From the NCBI GenBank assembly GCA_910587105.1, contig CAJUMB010000009.1, positions 1 through 64,000 of the forward strand: 64,000 nucleotides of DNA, written 5' to 3'. The stretch is from an uncultured Lachnospiraceae bacterium (GTDB lineage: Bacteria; Bacillota; Clostridia; Lachnospirales; Lachnospiraceae). Under the pieces are notes generated by a model. The model was not told the DNA's origin, ran no database searches, and saw only the letters and a program-made list of their open reading frames with translations. Shown piece by piece: positions 50,202-57,868 of this stretch; position 1 is the first letter of the stretch; each line of letters starts with the position of its first letter. The position numbers and the translations under genes were made by a program.

Positions 50202-51551
50202 ATGAATACAGATATGACACAGGGTTCTGTGATAAAATCTATGCTGCGTTTTGCCATTCCCATGGTATTGGGGAATCTTCTGCAGCAGTGTTACAATGTG
50301 GCTGACACATTGATTGTAGGAAAATTTCTCGGCCCCAATGTTTTGGCGGCGGTGGGGTCTTCTTTTACACTCATGACTTTTCTCACTTCCATTCTTTTGG
50401 GGTTGTGTATGGGCAGCGGTGCGTTTTTCTCCATCCGCTTTGGAGAGCGGGATGAGAAGGGGCTGAAAGAGGGAATCTGTGCTTCTTTTCTATTAATTTT
50501 CTTCCTGACGGTGGTGCTGAATCTTCTTGCTTTTTTGTCTCTTGACCGTATACAGGGGTTTTTGAAGGTTCCGGTAGAAGTGTGGGCAGATATGCGCAGC
50601 TATCTGGCGGTGGTTTTTGGTGGGATTTTTGCCACATTTCTCTATAATTATTTTGCGTCGCTGCTGCGGGCAGTGGGAAATTCTGTTGTGCCGCTGGGGT
50701 TTCTGGCTCTTTCGGCTGTTTTGAATATTGTTCTGGATCTTCTGTTTGTAATCGGTCTGGGCTGGGGAGCAGCAGGAGCGGCAGGTGCAACTGTGATTGC
50801 CCAGTATATTTCTGGAATCGGCATCACTGTCTATTCTTGGAAGTGTGTGCCGTATCTGAAGCTTAAAAAAGAGGAATGCCGTATCCGGTGGAACTGTATG
50901 AGGGAAATCGCTGGTTTTTCAGTGCTGACCTGCGTTCAGCAGTCGGTAATGAACCTGGGAATTCTGCTGGTGCAGGGGGTGGTCAACAGCTTTGGGGCAG
51001 TGGTTATGGCCGCTTTTGCCGCAGCAGTGAAAATCGATGCGTTTGCCTATATGCCCGTGCAGGATTTTGGCAATGCCTTTTCCACATTTATCGCCCAGAA
51101 CTTCGGGGCAAAAAAAGGAGAGCGGATACGGGCAGGATTGAAGAGCGCTGCCGCCACAGCAATGATTTTCTGTGTGATTGTATCAGGGGCGGTGTGGATC
51201 TTTGCCCGTCCATTGATGCTGATGTTTGTGAATGCCAGGGAGACAGCCATCATAGCAGAGGGAGTCCGATATCTGCGGATTGAGGGGGCCTTTTACTGTG
51301 GCATCGGCTGCCTGTTTCTGCTGTACGGGCTTTACCGGGCATTGGGGAAACCGGGAATGTCGGTGGTGCTGACAATTATTTCCCTGGGGACACGGGTGGC
51401 GCTGGCCTATGTACTTTCTGCGGTTCCAGCCATAGGAGTTGTGGGAATCTGGTGTTCCGTGCCCATCGGCTGGGTTTTGGCGGATATTGTGGGGCTGGTC
51501 TATTACAGGGTTAAAGTGTCAGAAAATCTCGTCACAGACGGGCAGCGTTGA
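50202..51551 (+). CDS. MATE family efflux transporter
   Basis: A 449-residue MATE transporter with twelve helices. Family marks are GSVIKSMLRFAIPMVLGNLLQQCYNVADTLIVGKFLG (in order) in the first two helices, LLRAVGNSVVPL, and the second half beginning AGFSVLTCVQQSVMNLG with IAQNFGAKKGER. It likely exports drugs or metabolites using an ion gradient. A WYL-domain regulator gene follows 16 bases after the stop and may control it. Confidence 0.93.
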   Translation: MNTDMTQGSVIKSMLRFAIPMVLGNLLQQCYNVADTLIVGKFLGPNVLAAVGSSFTLMTFLTSILLGLCMGSGAFFSIRFGERDEKGLKEGICASFLLIFFLTVVLNLLAFLSLDRIQGFLKVPVEVWADMRSYLAVVFGGIFATFLYNYFASLLRAVGNSVVPLGFLALSAVLNIVLDLLFVIGLGWGAAGAAGATVIAQYISGIGITVYSWKCVPYLKLKKEECRIRWNCMREIAGFSVLTCVQQSVMNLGILLVQGVVNSFGAVVMAAFAAAVKIDAFAYMPVQDFGNAFSTFIAQNFGAKKGERIRAGLKSAAATAMIFCVIVSGAVWIFARPLMLMFVNARETAIIAEGVRYLRIEGAFYCGIGCLFLLYGLYRALGKPGMSVVLTIISLGTRVALAYVLSAVPAIGVVGIWCSVPIGWVLADIVGLVYYRVKVSENLVTDGQR

Positions 51552-51567
51552 AAAAGGAGCTTGGCCA

Positions 51568-52476
51568 ATGAAAGTGGAACGTCTGATCGGTATTCTATCT
51601 ATTCTTTTACAGCAGGATAAAGTGACTGCGCCGTATCTGGCAGAAATGTTTGAAGTTTCCCGCCGTACCATCAACCGGGATATTGAGGCTCTTTGTATGG
51701 CGGGAATTCCCATTGCCACGGCACCAGGCCAAAACGGCGGCATTTCCATTATGGAAGGCTACCGGATAGACCGGACACTGCTCAGCACTTCAGATATGCA
51801 GGCCATTCTGGCAGGACTTCGAAGCCTTGACAGTGTCAGCGGCACCAATCGTTATGCACAGCTGATGGAGAAACTCTCAGCGGGGGCATCCAATCTTCTG
51901 ACAGGCGGCCAGCATATTTGTATCAATCTTTCTTCCTGGTATAAAGATACTCTGACACCAAAAATCGAACAAATTCATCATGCCATTGATTCTTCCAGGG
52001 AGATTTCCTTTACCTATTATGCGCCTAAGGGCGAGTCTGCCAGGAAGATCGAGCCCTGCAGATTGATTTTCCAGTGGGCAGGCTGGTATGTGTGGGGGTG
52101 GTGTACCATGCGGCAGGATTTCCGCCTGTTCAAGCTGAACCGCATGACAGATCTACAGCTGGGGGAACCTTTTGAAAAGCGTAAGGCGCCTCTGCCGGAA
52201 CTGGCTATGGAGCGTGTGTTTCCTCCTGTATATCAGGTGAAAGCAATCATTCAGCCCATGTATAAATGGCGTCTTGTGGAGGAGTATGGTCCTGACAGTT
52301 TTACAGAACAGCCGGACGGAAATCTGCTTTTTTCTTTTGGGTTTATAGATAAAACCAGCATCATCTGCTGGATTGCGTCCTTTGGAGGCGCAGCGGAGCT
52401 GCTGGAGCCCGCTGAGTTTCGAAAGGACATATTGGAATTTGCAGAGGGCATACGGGAAAAATATCGGGAATCATGA
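51568..52476 (+). CDS. HTH and WYL domain transcriptional regulator (YafY/YobV-like)
   Basis: A 302-residue regulator. It has an N-terminal DeoR-like winged helix (MKVERLIGILSILLQQDKVT, VSRRTINRDIEAL), then a WYL domain with ISFTYYAPKGESARKIEP, and LIFQWAGWYVWGWCTMRQDFRLFKLNRM (in order; the W-Y-x core), then a C-terminal extension. Ligand unknown. AAAAAGGAGC precedes ATG 51568; the frame extends upstream inside the MATE gene but without a site. Confidence 0.9.
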   Translation: MKVERLIGILSILLQQDKVTAPYLAEMFEVSRRTINRDIEALCMAGIPIATAPGQNGGISIMEGYRIDRTLLSTSDMQAILAGLRSLDSVSGTNRYAQLMEKLSAGASNLLTGGQHICINLSSWYKDTLTPKIEQIHHAIDSSREISFTYYAPKGESARKIEPCRLIFQWAGWYVWGWCTMRQDFRLFKLNRMTDLQLGEPFEKRKAPLPELAMERVFPPVYQVKAIIQPMYKWRLVEEYGPDSFTEQPDGNLLFSFGFIDKTSIICWIASFGGAAELLEPAEFRKDILEFAEGIREKYRES

Positions 52477-52577
52477 CATACAGATGTCACCTTTGGTTTG
52501 ATACAATGAATGGGACAACGAAAATTTAAGTCAGCCATTTATGAGAATGTGTTTGAAAAATCGAAAGGAGACAGGAA

Positions 52578-53036
52578 ATGAAGTATGAGGTTGTAGAGCT
52601 GGAGGAAAAAATTGCCGTTGGAACAGCGGCCCGGACCAATAATACATCACCGGATGTGACAGCAGTGATTGGCGGTGTCTGGAATCAGTTTTTTAAGGAA
52701 GGGATTTATGAGTCCATTCCCGGAAAAGTAAATGCAAAGGCATTGGGGATTTATACAGATTATTCCAGAGATGAGAAGGGGGATTATACAGTGATGGCGG
52801 CCTGCGAGACAGCAGAGGAGCCAGACGGGGGCAGTTATGCTGTCTGCAGAATTCCGGCAGGACGGTATGCCCGGTTTATCATTCACGGTGATATGGTACA
52901 GGCAGTTGGCAGGGCATGGCAGGAAATCTGGCAGATGGATCTGCCCAGAACCTTTCAGTGTGATTTTGAGGAATATCAGGACGACAGCATGGATCATGCA
53001 GAAATCCATATTTATGTGGGAATAAAGCGTGCTTGA
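52578..53036 (+). CDS. GyrI-like small-molecule-binding (AraC effector domain) protein
   Basis: A 152-residue stand-alone GyrI-like domain. It has YEVVELEEKIAVGTAARTNN, VWNQFFKEGIYESI, GIYTDYSRDEKGDYTVMAACE (in order), GRYARFIIHG and DHAEIHIYVGIKR. These proteins bind or detoxify small hydrophobic compounds or act as regulators. AAAGGAGACAGG precedes the ATG. It lies 101 bases after the WYL regulator, whose class often controls such genes. Confidence 0.85.
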   Translation: MKYEVVELEEKIAVGTAARTNNTSPDVTAVIGGVWNQFFKEGIYESIPGKVNAKALGIYTDYSRDEKGDYTVMAACETAEEPDGGSYAVCRIPAGRYARFIIHGDMVQAVGRAWQEIWQMDLPRTFQCDFEEYQDDSMDHAEIHIYVGIKRA

Positions 53037-53060
53037 AAATCCATCTGCACCGCCCGCTGC

Positions 53061-53106
53061 AAGAAAAGGCTGACCGGTGGGAGTCATCATCGGTCAGCCT
53101 TTTCTT
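53061..53106. terminator. bidirectional terminator
   Basis: AAGAAAAGGCTGACCG / CGGTCAGCCTTTTCTT, 16 bp perfect, between convergent genes. Confidence 0.92.
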
Positions 53107-53110
53107 AAAG

Positions 53111-53623
53111 TTATGCAGTCATATCCAGAAAAGAGCCTTTTTGTTCAGGCACTTCATTGTAAAAATCCTGAGATTTCTGAAATACTGTCCGGGTTGTCCC
53201 TCCAGAAAGATAGGTTCTGCCGCACTCCGGACAGATTGCGGTGTGATAGGTGACAGACTGGGAGAGAATTTTTTCATCTTCCCGCTGTGCTTTGGCCTGG
53301 GCATGGGATACGTGTTCCATTTCATGGGAACGTATGGCATAGGCAGCATTTTCCGGGCTGATATGTGTGGGCGTTTTGAAAGAAACTCCGGGGTCATCAG
53401 AACCATCCTGATATTTTCTGTTTTTACAGGTCTGGCATTCGTAGGTATCGAAATTGCGCCGTCCTGGGGTTTTCTGGCTGCTCTGGCCGCTTTTTGGATT
53501 CTCGTTTTCAGACAGCACTGTCTTGTCGGGGATGGCAGAGGGGGTATCTGGGCTGGCAGTGCCGGCCGGAACCTGGACCTGATAATAAAATGTCTGCTGG
53601 TTTATGGATATTAAAGGGTTCAA
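53111..53623 (-). CDS. SprA-related putative zinc metallopeptidase
   Basis: A 170-residue protein. After a variable Ser/Pro-rich N-terminal part it has YECQTCKNRKYQDGSDDPG, FKTPTHISPENAAYAIRSHEMEHVSHAQAKA (in order) and AICPECGRTYLSGGTTRT. HEMEH fits the HExxH zinc-peptidase motif, and the two CxxC pairs look like a metal-binding clamp. I recognise it as the Clostridial branch of SprA-like hypothetical proteins; activity is unproven. The start is TTG 53623, preceded by AGGAGGTG; an upstream ATG at 53656 lies before that site. Confidence 0.75.
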   Translation of the reverse strand: MNPLISINQQTFYYQVQVPAGTASPDTPSAIPDKTVLSENENPKSGQSSQKTPGRRNFDTYECQTCKNRKYQDGSDDPGVSFKTPTHISPENAAYAIRSHEMEHVSHAQAKAQREDEKILSQSVTYHTAICPECGRTYLSGGTTRTVFQKSQDFYNEVPEQKGSFLDMTA

Positions 53624-53714
53624 AAGGTCACCTCCTGGATGAAAATGTACAGTCATACTATTTCATAACATAATTTATAGTAATTATCGGATGGCAGACA
53701 GGGGGACTTAAGGC

Positions 53715-53743
53715 TTTACACTTTTTTTGTTTGCCGCTATAAT
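53715..53743 (+). promoter_or_regulatory. promoter of the small gene and GH5 gene
   Basis: TTTACA at 53715-53720, a 17-base spacer, and TATAAT at 53738-53743. Confidence 0.8.
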
Positions 53744-53775
53744 AGATGTAATAGATAAGAAAAGGCGGTGCAAAG

Positions 53776-53979
53776 ATGGAGGTGTTAGAGAAAATGAGTA
53801 AAGAAGAAATCATGAAAATATCACTTGAAGAATTCTCCAGAATTCAGGACTGGATGCTGTCTCTGGAAGACAAGGAATCGGTAACATATCAATCAATGCG
53901 GAAAAGATATAGGGATCTAAAAGCATTGTTGACCAGCATGGGTATGAATATGGAGGAGCTGGACGAAATAAAAGGATAA
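53776..53979 (+). CDS. small hypothetical protein
   Basis: A 67-residue, charged, helical protein (EEIMKISLEEFSRIQDWMLS, YQSMRKRYRDLKALLTSMGM) without signal or membrane segment. AAAAGGCGGTG precedes the ATG. The same 17-base leader, GATAAGAAAAGGCGGTG, is repeated before the next gene. A regulatory or structural role cannot be inferred. Confidence 0.65.
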   Translation: MEVLEKMSKEEIMKISLEEFSRIQDWMLSLEDKESVTYQSMRKRYRDLKALLTSMGMNMEELDEIKG

Positions 53980-53999
53980 GAAAAGGCGGTGGAGACTCA

Positions 54000-54986
54000 G
54001 TGAGAAAATATTGCGGAAAATATCTATATCTCAGCTGTCTGTTGTTTCTGACAGCAGGGGCGCTCTTTTGGGGAAGCACACCAGTTCATGCGGCGAAGAT
54101 TCCTGCGCTGAAGGTAAAAGGAACTCAGCTGGTTAATGGGAAGGGAACGAAGGTCCAGCTGAAAGGAGTGAGCACCCACGGGCTGTCCTGGTTTCCGGAA
54201 TATGTGAATCAAAAGGCTTTTCACAGCATCAAAAAAGACTGGAACGCCAACGTGGTGCGCCTGGCCCTTTACACCAGCGAATACAACGGCTATTGTACCG
54301 GAGATGCCAAAAACCGAAAAGTGCTGGAGAGGCGGATTGACCAAGGGGTGCAGTATGCCAAAAAGGCAGGGCTTTATGTGATCATTGACTGGCACATATT
54401 AAGTGACGGGAACCCCAGAACTTACGAAAAACAGGCAGTGAGATTTTTCAAGAAAATGGCTTCCAGGTATCAAAACCACACCAACGTGATATATGAAATC
54501 TGCAACGAACCCAACGGAGGGACTTCCTGGAGCATCATAAAAACCTATGCAAAGAAAGTGGTAAAGGCAATCCGCTCCAGAGACAAAAACGGGGTCATTC
54601 TTATCGGAACCCCCAATTGGTCCCAGGATGTGGATGCAGCTGCCGCCAGTCCTCTGAAAGGGTATAAAAATGTCATGTATACCCTGCATTTTTATGCCGG
54701 GACCCATGGAGCAGACCTGAGAAAGAAGGCGGAGAGCGCTTTGGCGCAGGGGCTGCCTTTGTTTGTATCGGAATTCGGCATTTCCGATGCATCCGGTAAT
54801 GGCGCGCTGAATAAAAAAGAGGGGAATCAGTGGTTAAAGTTCTTAAAGAGGCATAAAATCAGTTATGTGGGATGGAACCTTTCTAATAAGAATGAAAGCT
54901 CTGCGCTTTTAAAGCCTTCCTGCAAGAGAACAGGGGGATGGAAACGTTCTGATCTTTCCCCCTGGGGAAAATGGCTGGTGAAATAG
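54000..54986 (+). CDS. secreted glycoside hydrolase family 5 (endoglucanase-like)
   Basis: A 328-residue exported glycosidase with a signal peptide ending near residue 31 (PVHAA) and a single GH5 barrel. It has GVSTHGLSWFPEYVN, VVRLALY, YVIIDWHIL, ICNEPNGG with acid/base Glu170, MYTLHFYAGTHG, and VSEFGIS with nucleophile Glu258. A beta-1,4-glucanase or related hemicellulase activity is likely; specificity cannot be read. The start is GTG at 54000 behind AAAAGGCGGTGGAG. No carbohydrate-binding module is present. Confidence 0.92.
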   Translation: MRKYCGKYLYLSCLLFLTAGALFWGSTPVHAAKIPALKVKGTQLVNGKGTKVQLKGVSTHGLSWFPEYVNQKAFHSIKKDWNANVVRLALYTSEYNGYCTGDAKNRKVLERRIDQGVQYAKKAGLYVIIDWHILSDGNPRTYEKQAVRFFKKMASRYQNHTNVIYEICNEPNGGTSWSIIKTYAKKVVKAIRSRDKNGVILIGTPNWSQDVDAAAASPLKGYKNVMYTLHFYAGTHGADLRKKAESALAQGLPLFVSEFGISDASGNGALNKKEGNQWLKFLKRHKISYVGWNLSNKNESSALLKPSCKRTGGWKRSDLSPWGKWLVK

Positions 54987-55005
54987 TTTGAATTTGAGGA
55001 GGTAT

Positions 55006-55548
55006 ATGATTCCAATGAAAGAAAAAATTAAGATTACAGATTATGCACAGACAATCACAAAGGCGCTCCCCAAGGGGATTCTTTTGAATACCAAAGGAGA
55101 GAAATTTAATTCTATGGTGATTGGATGGGGGAATCTGGGCACCACGTGGGGGGTTCCCACGTTTGTGGTGTATGTACGGGAAAACCGTTATACCAAATCC
55201 CAGCTGGACAGGACAGGGGAGTTCACTGTGAGCATTCCGCTGGATAAGCCGGTGCCGCAGATTGCCAAAGTGTGCGGGTCTCAGTCCGGCCATAATGTGG
55301 ATAAGGTAAAGGAGACGGGGATGACACTGGAAGAACCGGAAGCACTTCACACTCCTGGTGTGCGGGAATATCCCCTTACATTGGAATGTAAAATATTGTA
55401 TGCACAGAGACAGGAGTTATCTGCATTGCCGGAGGACATCCGGGCCTCTATGTATCCACAGGATGTGGACGGAACCAATCCCATGGCAAACCGAGATCCC
55501 CATACCATGTATATTGGGCAGATTGTGGAGGCGTATATTATAAAATAG
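55006..55548 (+). CDS. flavin reductase-like protein
   Basis: A protein of about 180 residues of the flavin reductase-like/FMN-binding split-barrel family: GILLNTKGEKFNSMVIGWGNLGTTWGVPTFVVYVRENRYTKSQL (in order), and FTVSIPLDK near the middle. It probably binds FMN and reduces flavin or a small molecule. GAGGAGG lies just before two candidate ATGs (55006, very close; 55015, slightly far), so the exact start is uncertain. It lies 19 bases after the GH5 gene and its end overlaps the convergent kinase gene by 11 bases. Confidence 0.8.
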   Translation: MIPMKEKIKITDYAQTITKALPKGILLNTKGEKFNSMVIGWGNLGTTWGVPTFVVYVRENRYTKSQLDRTGEFTVSIPLDKPVPQIAKVCGSQSGHNVDKVKETGMTLEEPEALHTPGVREYPLTLECKILYAQRQELSALPEDIRASMYPQDVDGTNPMANRDPHTMYIGQIVEAYIIK

Positions 55549-56401
55549 ATCCACCTGCACCGGCAGGAAGATACAGGCTGAAGCAGGTTCCCTCTCCTTT
55601 GCGTGAGTGGACTTTGATGTATCCGTTTTCCCTTTGGAGAATCTCTCTGGCCAGATACAGACCGATGCCTATGCCGTCTTCCTGCTGGACATCCATACTG
55701 CGGTAAAACCTTGCGAATATCTGGGCTTTTTCAGATTCCCGGATACCGATGCCCTGGTCTTTCACAGAAATGCAGGTGTAGAGCTGGAATTTTTTCACTT
55801 CTACAAAAACGGTGCTTTCTGTTGGGGAATATTTTATGGCATTGTCTAAAATATTTGTAAGTGCCTCCCCGGTCCATTTCAAATCATACAAGGCTTCTAT
55901 GTCCGAAAACCGGGTGCAGGCAATGTGTATCTGTTTTGCTTGGGCTTTCGGGATGATTTCCTCTATGGTCTGTTCCACCAGCAGGCGGACAGGCTGCTGT
56001 CTGGGGACCACCTCCAGGATGTCTGTTTCCAAGCGGGACATTTTCACCAGGGCCTGTATGAGAAACTCCAGCTTTTTTGTCTGGGAGAGAATCTGATGAG
56101 CCAATTTTTTTGTATTTTCGGTTTCTGCCGCATCTTCCATCAGTTCTGCATACAGGAGAATGTTACTCAGAGGAGTTCTGGTCTGGTGTGAAATATCTGA
56201 CACCAGTTTTTTCAGATTTTCCCGCTCTTTTTCTGCCTGGTCCACGGATTTTCCTGAGAGGGACAGATATTGTTTCCAACGGGATTCCAGACGGGAAAGT
56301 TCTGTCTCATTGAAAGCAGATTCCTGAAAAGTTCCGTCAATGGCATCGTCCAGCATCTGATTTAACCGTTTCATGGTCTTTCCTGTACCAAATTCAAACA
56401 T
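55538..56401 (-). CDS. sensor histidine kinase without membrane segments
   Basis: A 287-residue kinase with HisKA (LVSDISHQTRTPLSNILLY, phospho-acceptor His) and HATPase (LTNILDNAIKYSPTES, VKDQGIGI, GIGIGLYLAREI). The first 70 residues are helical and soluble, with no transmembrane helix or periplasmic sensor. The start at 56401 follows GGGGGAAGAA and overlaps the regulator gene by 8 bases; a longer frame to 56521 runs inside that gene. It may sense a cytosolic signal or partner protein. Confidence 0.88.
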   Translation of the reverse strand: MFEFGTGKTMKRLNQMLDDAIDGTFQESAFNETELSRLESRWKQYLSLSGKSVDQAEKERENLKKLVSDISHQTRTPLSNILLYAELMEDAAETENTKKLAHQILSQTKKLEFLIQALVKMSRLETDILEVVPRQQPVRLLVEQTIEEIIPKAQAKQIHIACTRFSDIEALYDLKWTGEALTNILDNAIKYSPTESTVFVEVKKFQLYTCISVKDQGIGIRESEKAQIFARFYRSMDVQQEDGIGIGLYLAREILQRENGYIKVHSRKGEGTCFSLYLPAGAGGSIL

Positions 56402-57101
56402 GTTTCTTCCCCCATACATATCCCAGGCCATACACGGTCTGAATGGGACATTTCTTTTCCTTTCCCTCCAGTTTATGGCGCAGGCGGTTGACAGCCACGG
56501 ACAGGGCATTCTCGTCCACATATCCGGCGCTGTCAGGCCATACTGCGTCTATCAGCCGTTCCCGAGACAGAATCTGTCCCGGGTGCAGGGTGAACATCCG
56601 GAGCAGTTTCTGGTCTGTTTTGCTCAAGACCACTTCCTTGCCGTCTGCGAAAAAAATCATCTCCCGGAAACGGAAATGATACCGGTCATTCTGATAATCA
56701 TCAGGGGCAATCCGACCCCGGACACGCTTTTTGAACCGGTCCACTCTTGCCCGGAGGACAATCAGGCTGAAAGGTTTTGTGATATAATCATCCGCTCCCA
56801 GAGAAAATCCGGTCACCTGATCCACCTCCAGGTCGTTGGCAGTGAGCATAAGCACAGGTGTTTCCGAGCTTTGCCGTATCTCCCGCAGCAGGTCATACCC
56901 GCTTCCGTCCGGCAGATTGATATCCAGCAGAATCAGGTCAATGTCTCCTTTCTGCCAGATTTCCCTTGCCTGCGCCAGAGAGAAGGCGGTGTGGAAAATG
57001 GTGCCCTCTTCCTGCAGAGCCAGTGCAATCCCCTGGTTCAGCCCCTGGTCGTCCTCTACGATTAGTATTTGATAAGGTTTTTCAAATGATGTGTTTTTCA
57101 C
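56394..57101 (-). CDS. OmpR-family response regulator
   Basis: A 235-residue regulator. The receiver domain has ILIVEDDQG, LLDINLPDG with the phospho-acceptor Asp, MLTAND and ITKPFSL. The C-terminal winged helix has SRERLIDAVWPDSAGYVDENALSVAVNRLRHKL (in order) and VYGLGYVW. The start is GTG 57101 with AAAAGGAGAC 5 bases before it. It forms a two-component pair with the downstream kinase. No clear target gene adjoins it. Confidence 0.93.
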   Translation of the reverse strand: MKNTSFEKPYQILIVEDDQGLNQGIALALQEEGTIFHTAFSLAQAREIWQKGDIDLILLDINLPDGSGYDLLREIRQSSETPVLMLTANDLEVDQVTGFSLGADDYITKPFSLIVLRARVDRFKKRVRGRIAPDDYQNDRYHFRFREMIFFADGKEVVLSKTDQKLLRMFTLHPGQILSRERLIDAVWPDSAGYVDENALSVAVNRLRHKLEGKEKKCPIQTVYGLGYVWGKKHV

Positions 57102-57246
57102 AGCTGTCTCCTTTTATGTTTCAGGTGTGTTCTTTTGTCCATGATACATGGATTTTTTAGAAAAGTAAAGATACTGTAAAACAAAATGAAAAGGCATTGC
57201 AAATGCAGAGATTTCTGATTATAATAGAAAAAATGGAGTTGTACGG

Positions 57247-57504
57247 ATGATGAATTTGCAGTTTTTTGCTGAAAGCGATATACGCAGACAGGAGTCAGCA
57301 TCTTTGAAACGCGCAATTAGAAAGTATGAGAAGCGCAGAAAAGAACATGAGGCATATATTACTGAACCAGAAAAACATTGTCCAGATTGGCATGAGAAGT
57401 CGGAGGCAGAGCAGAAAGGCTTGAAAAAGCATTGGATGAAGGAAATTCAAAATTTCGATCAGTCCATTCAGGACAGGGTGGATGAGTTAAAGATAGAGAG
57501 GTGA
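57247..57504 (+). CDS. small phage-like hypothetical protein
   Basis: An 85-residue, strongly charged helical protein opening MMNLQFFAESDIRRQESASL. The LQFFAE start resembles the N termini of many phage structural proteins. The rest (KRAIRKYEKRRKEHEAY, KKHWMKEIQNFDQSIQDRV) is helical. No confident function. It overlaps the next small gene's start region. Confidence 0.6.
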   Translation: MMNLQFFAESDIRRQESASLKRAIRKYEKRRKEHEAYITEPEKHCPDWHEKSEAEQKGLKKHWMKEIQNFDQSIQDRVDELKIER

Positions 57505-57506
57505 CT

Positions 57507-57740
57507 ATGATGGATGATGCATTGACAAAAGATGGGATAAAATATATGATTGCCCGGCTTGTAGAAAATGCCAGTGAAGCGGCAAAGGAGAGCAGAGCAG
57601 ATAAAAGCGATATGCTTGCAGCAGGCAGACGCCTGGCATACTATGAAATGTTGGATATTTTGAGGACAGAACTAGACGTAAGAGGTCAGGACCTGAGAGA
57701 ATTTGGACTTGATATTAATCTGGAGAACCAAATAGCATAA
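57507..57740 (+). CDS. small conserved hypothetical protein
   Basis: A 77-residue helical protein (ALTKDGIKYMIARLVENA, GRRLAYYEMLDILRTELDV, FGLDINLE). Similar short proteins are widespread in Clostridia and often sit next to the LQFFAE-type gene. AGAGAGGTG precedes ATG 57507; a GTG at 57501 is less likely. A terminator follows. Confidence 0.65.
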   Translation: MMDDALTKDGIKYMIARLVENASEAAKESRADKSDMLAAGRRLAYYEMLDILRTELDVRGQDLREFGLDINLENQIA

Positions 57741-57744
57741 TTGC

Positions 57745-57778
57745 TGCCACCAGCCACAAAGGGCTGGTGGCATTTTTG
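57745..57778 (+). terminator. intrinsic terminator
   Basis: TGCCACCAGCC / GGCTGGTGGCA hairpin with TTTTT. Confidence 0.93.
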
Positions 57779-57868
57779 CTTATCATTGCTTTTTGCCCGC
57801 CTTTCCATTATAATATGTATGGAAATAAGAATTCATTTGTTCTCAATTTTGGACTTTAGGAGGATAGC

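Noticed and set aside
54988..55005. TTG start for the flavin reductase-like gene
   Set aside because: The ribosome site GAGGAGG lies downstream of it, so translation must begin later.
56373..57065. A 230-codon plus-strand open frame
   Set aside because: It is antisense to the response regulator gene, whose receiver and winged-helix motifs are complete.
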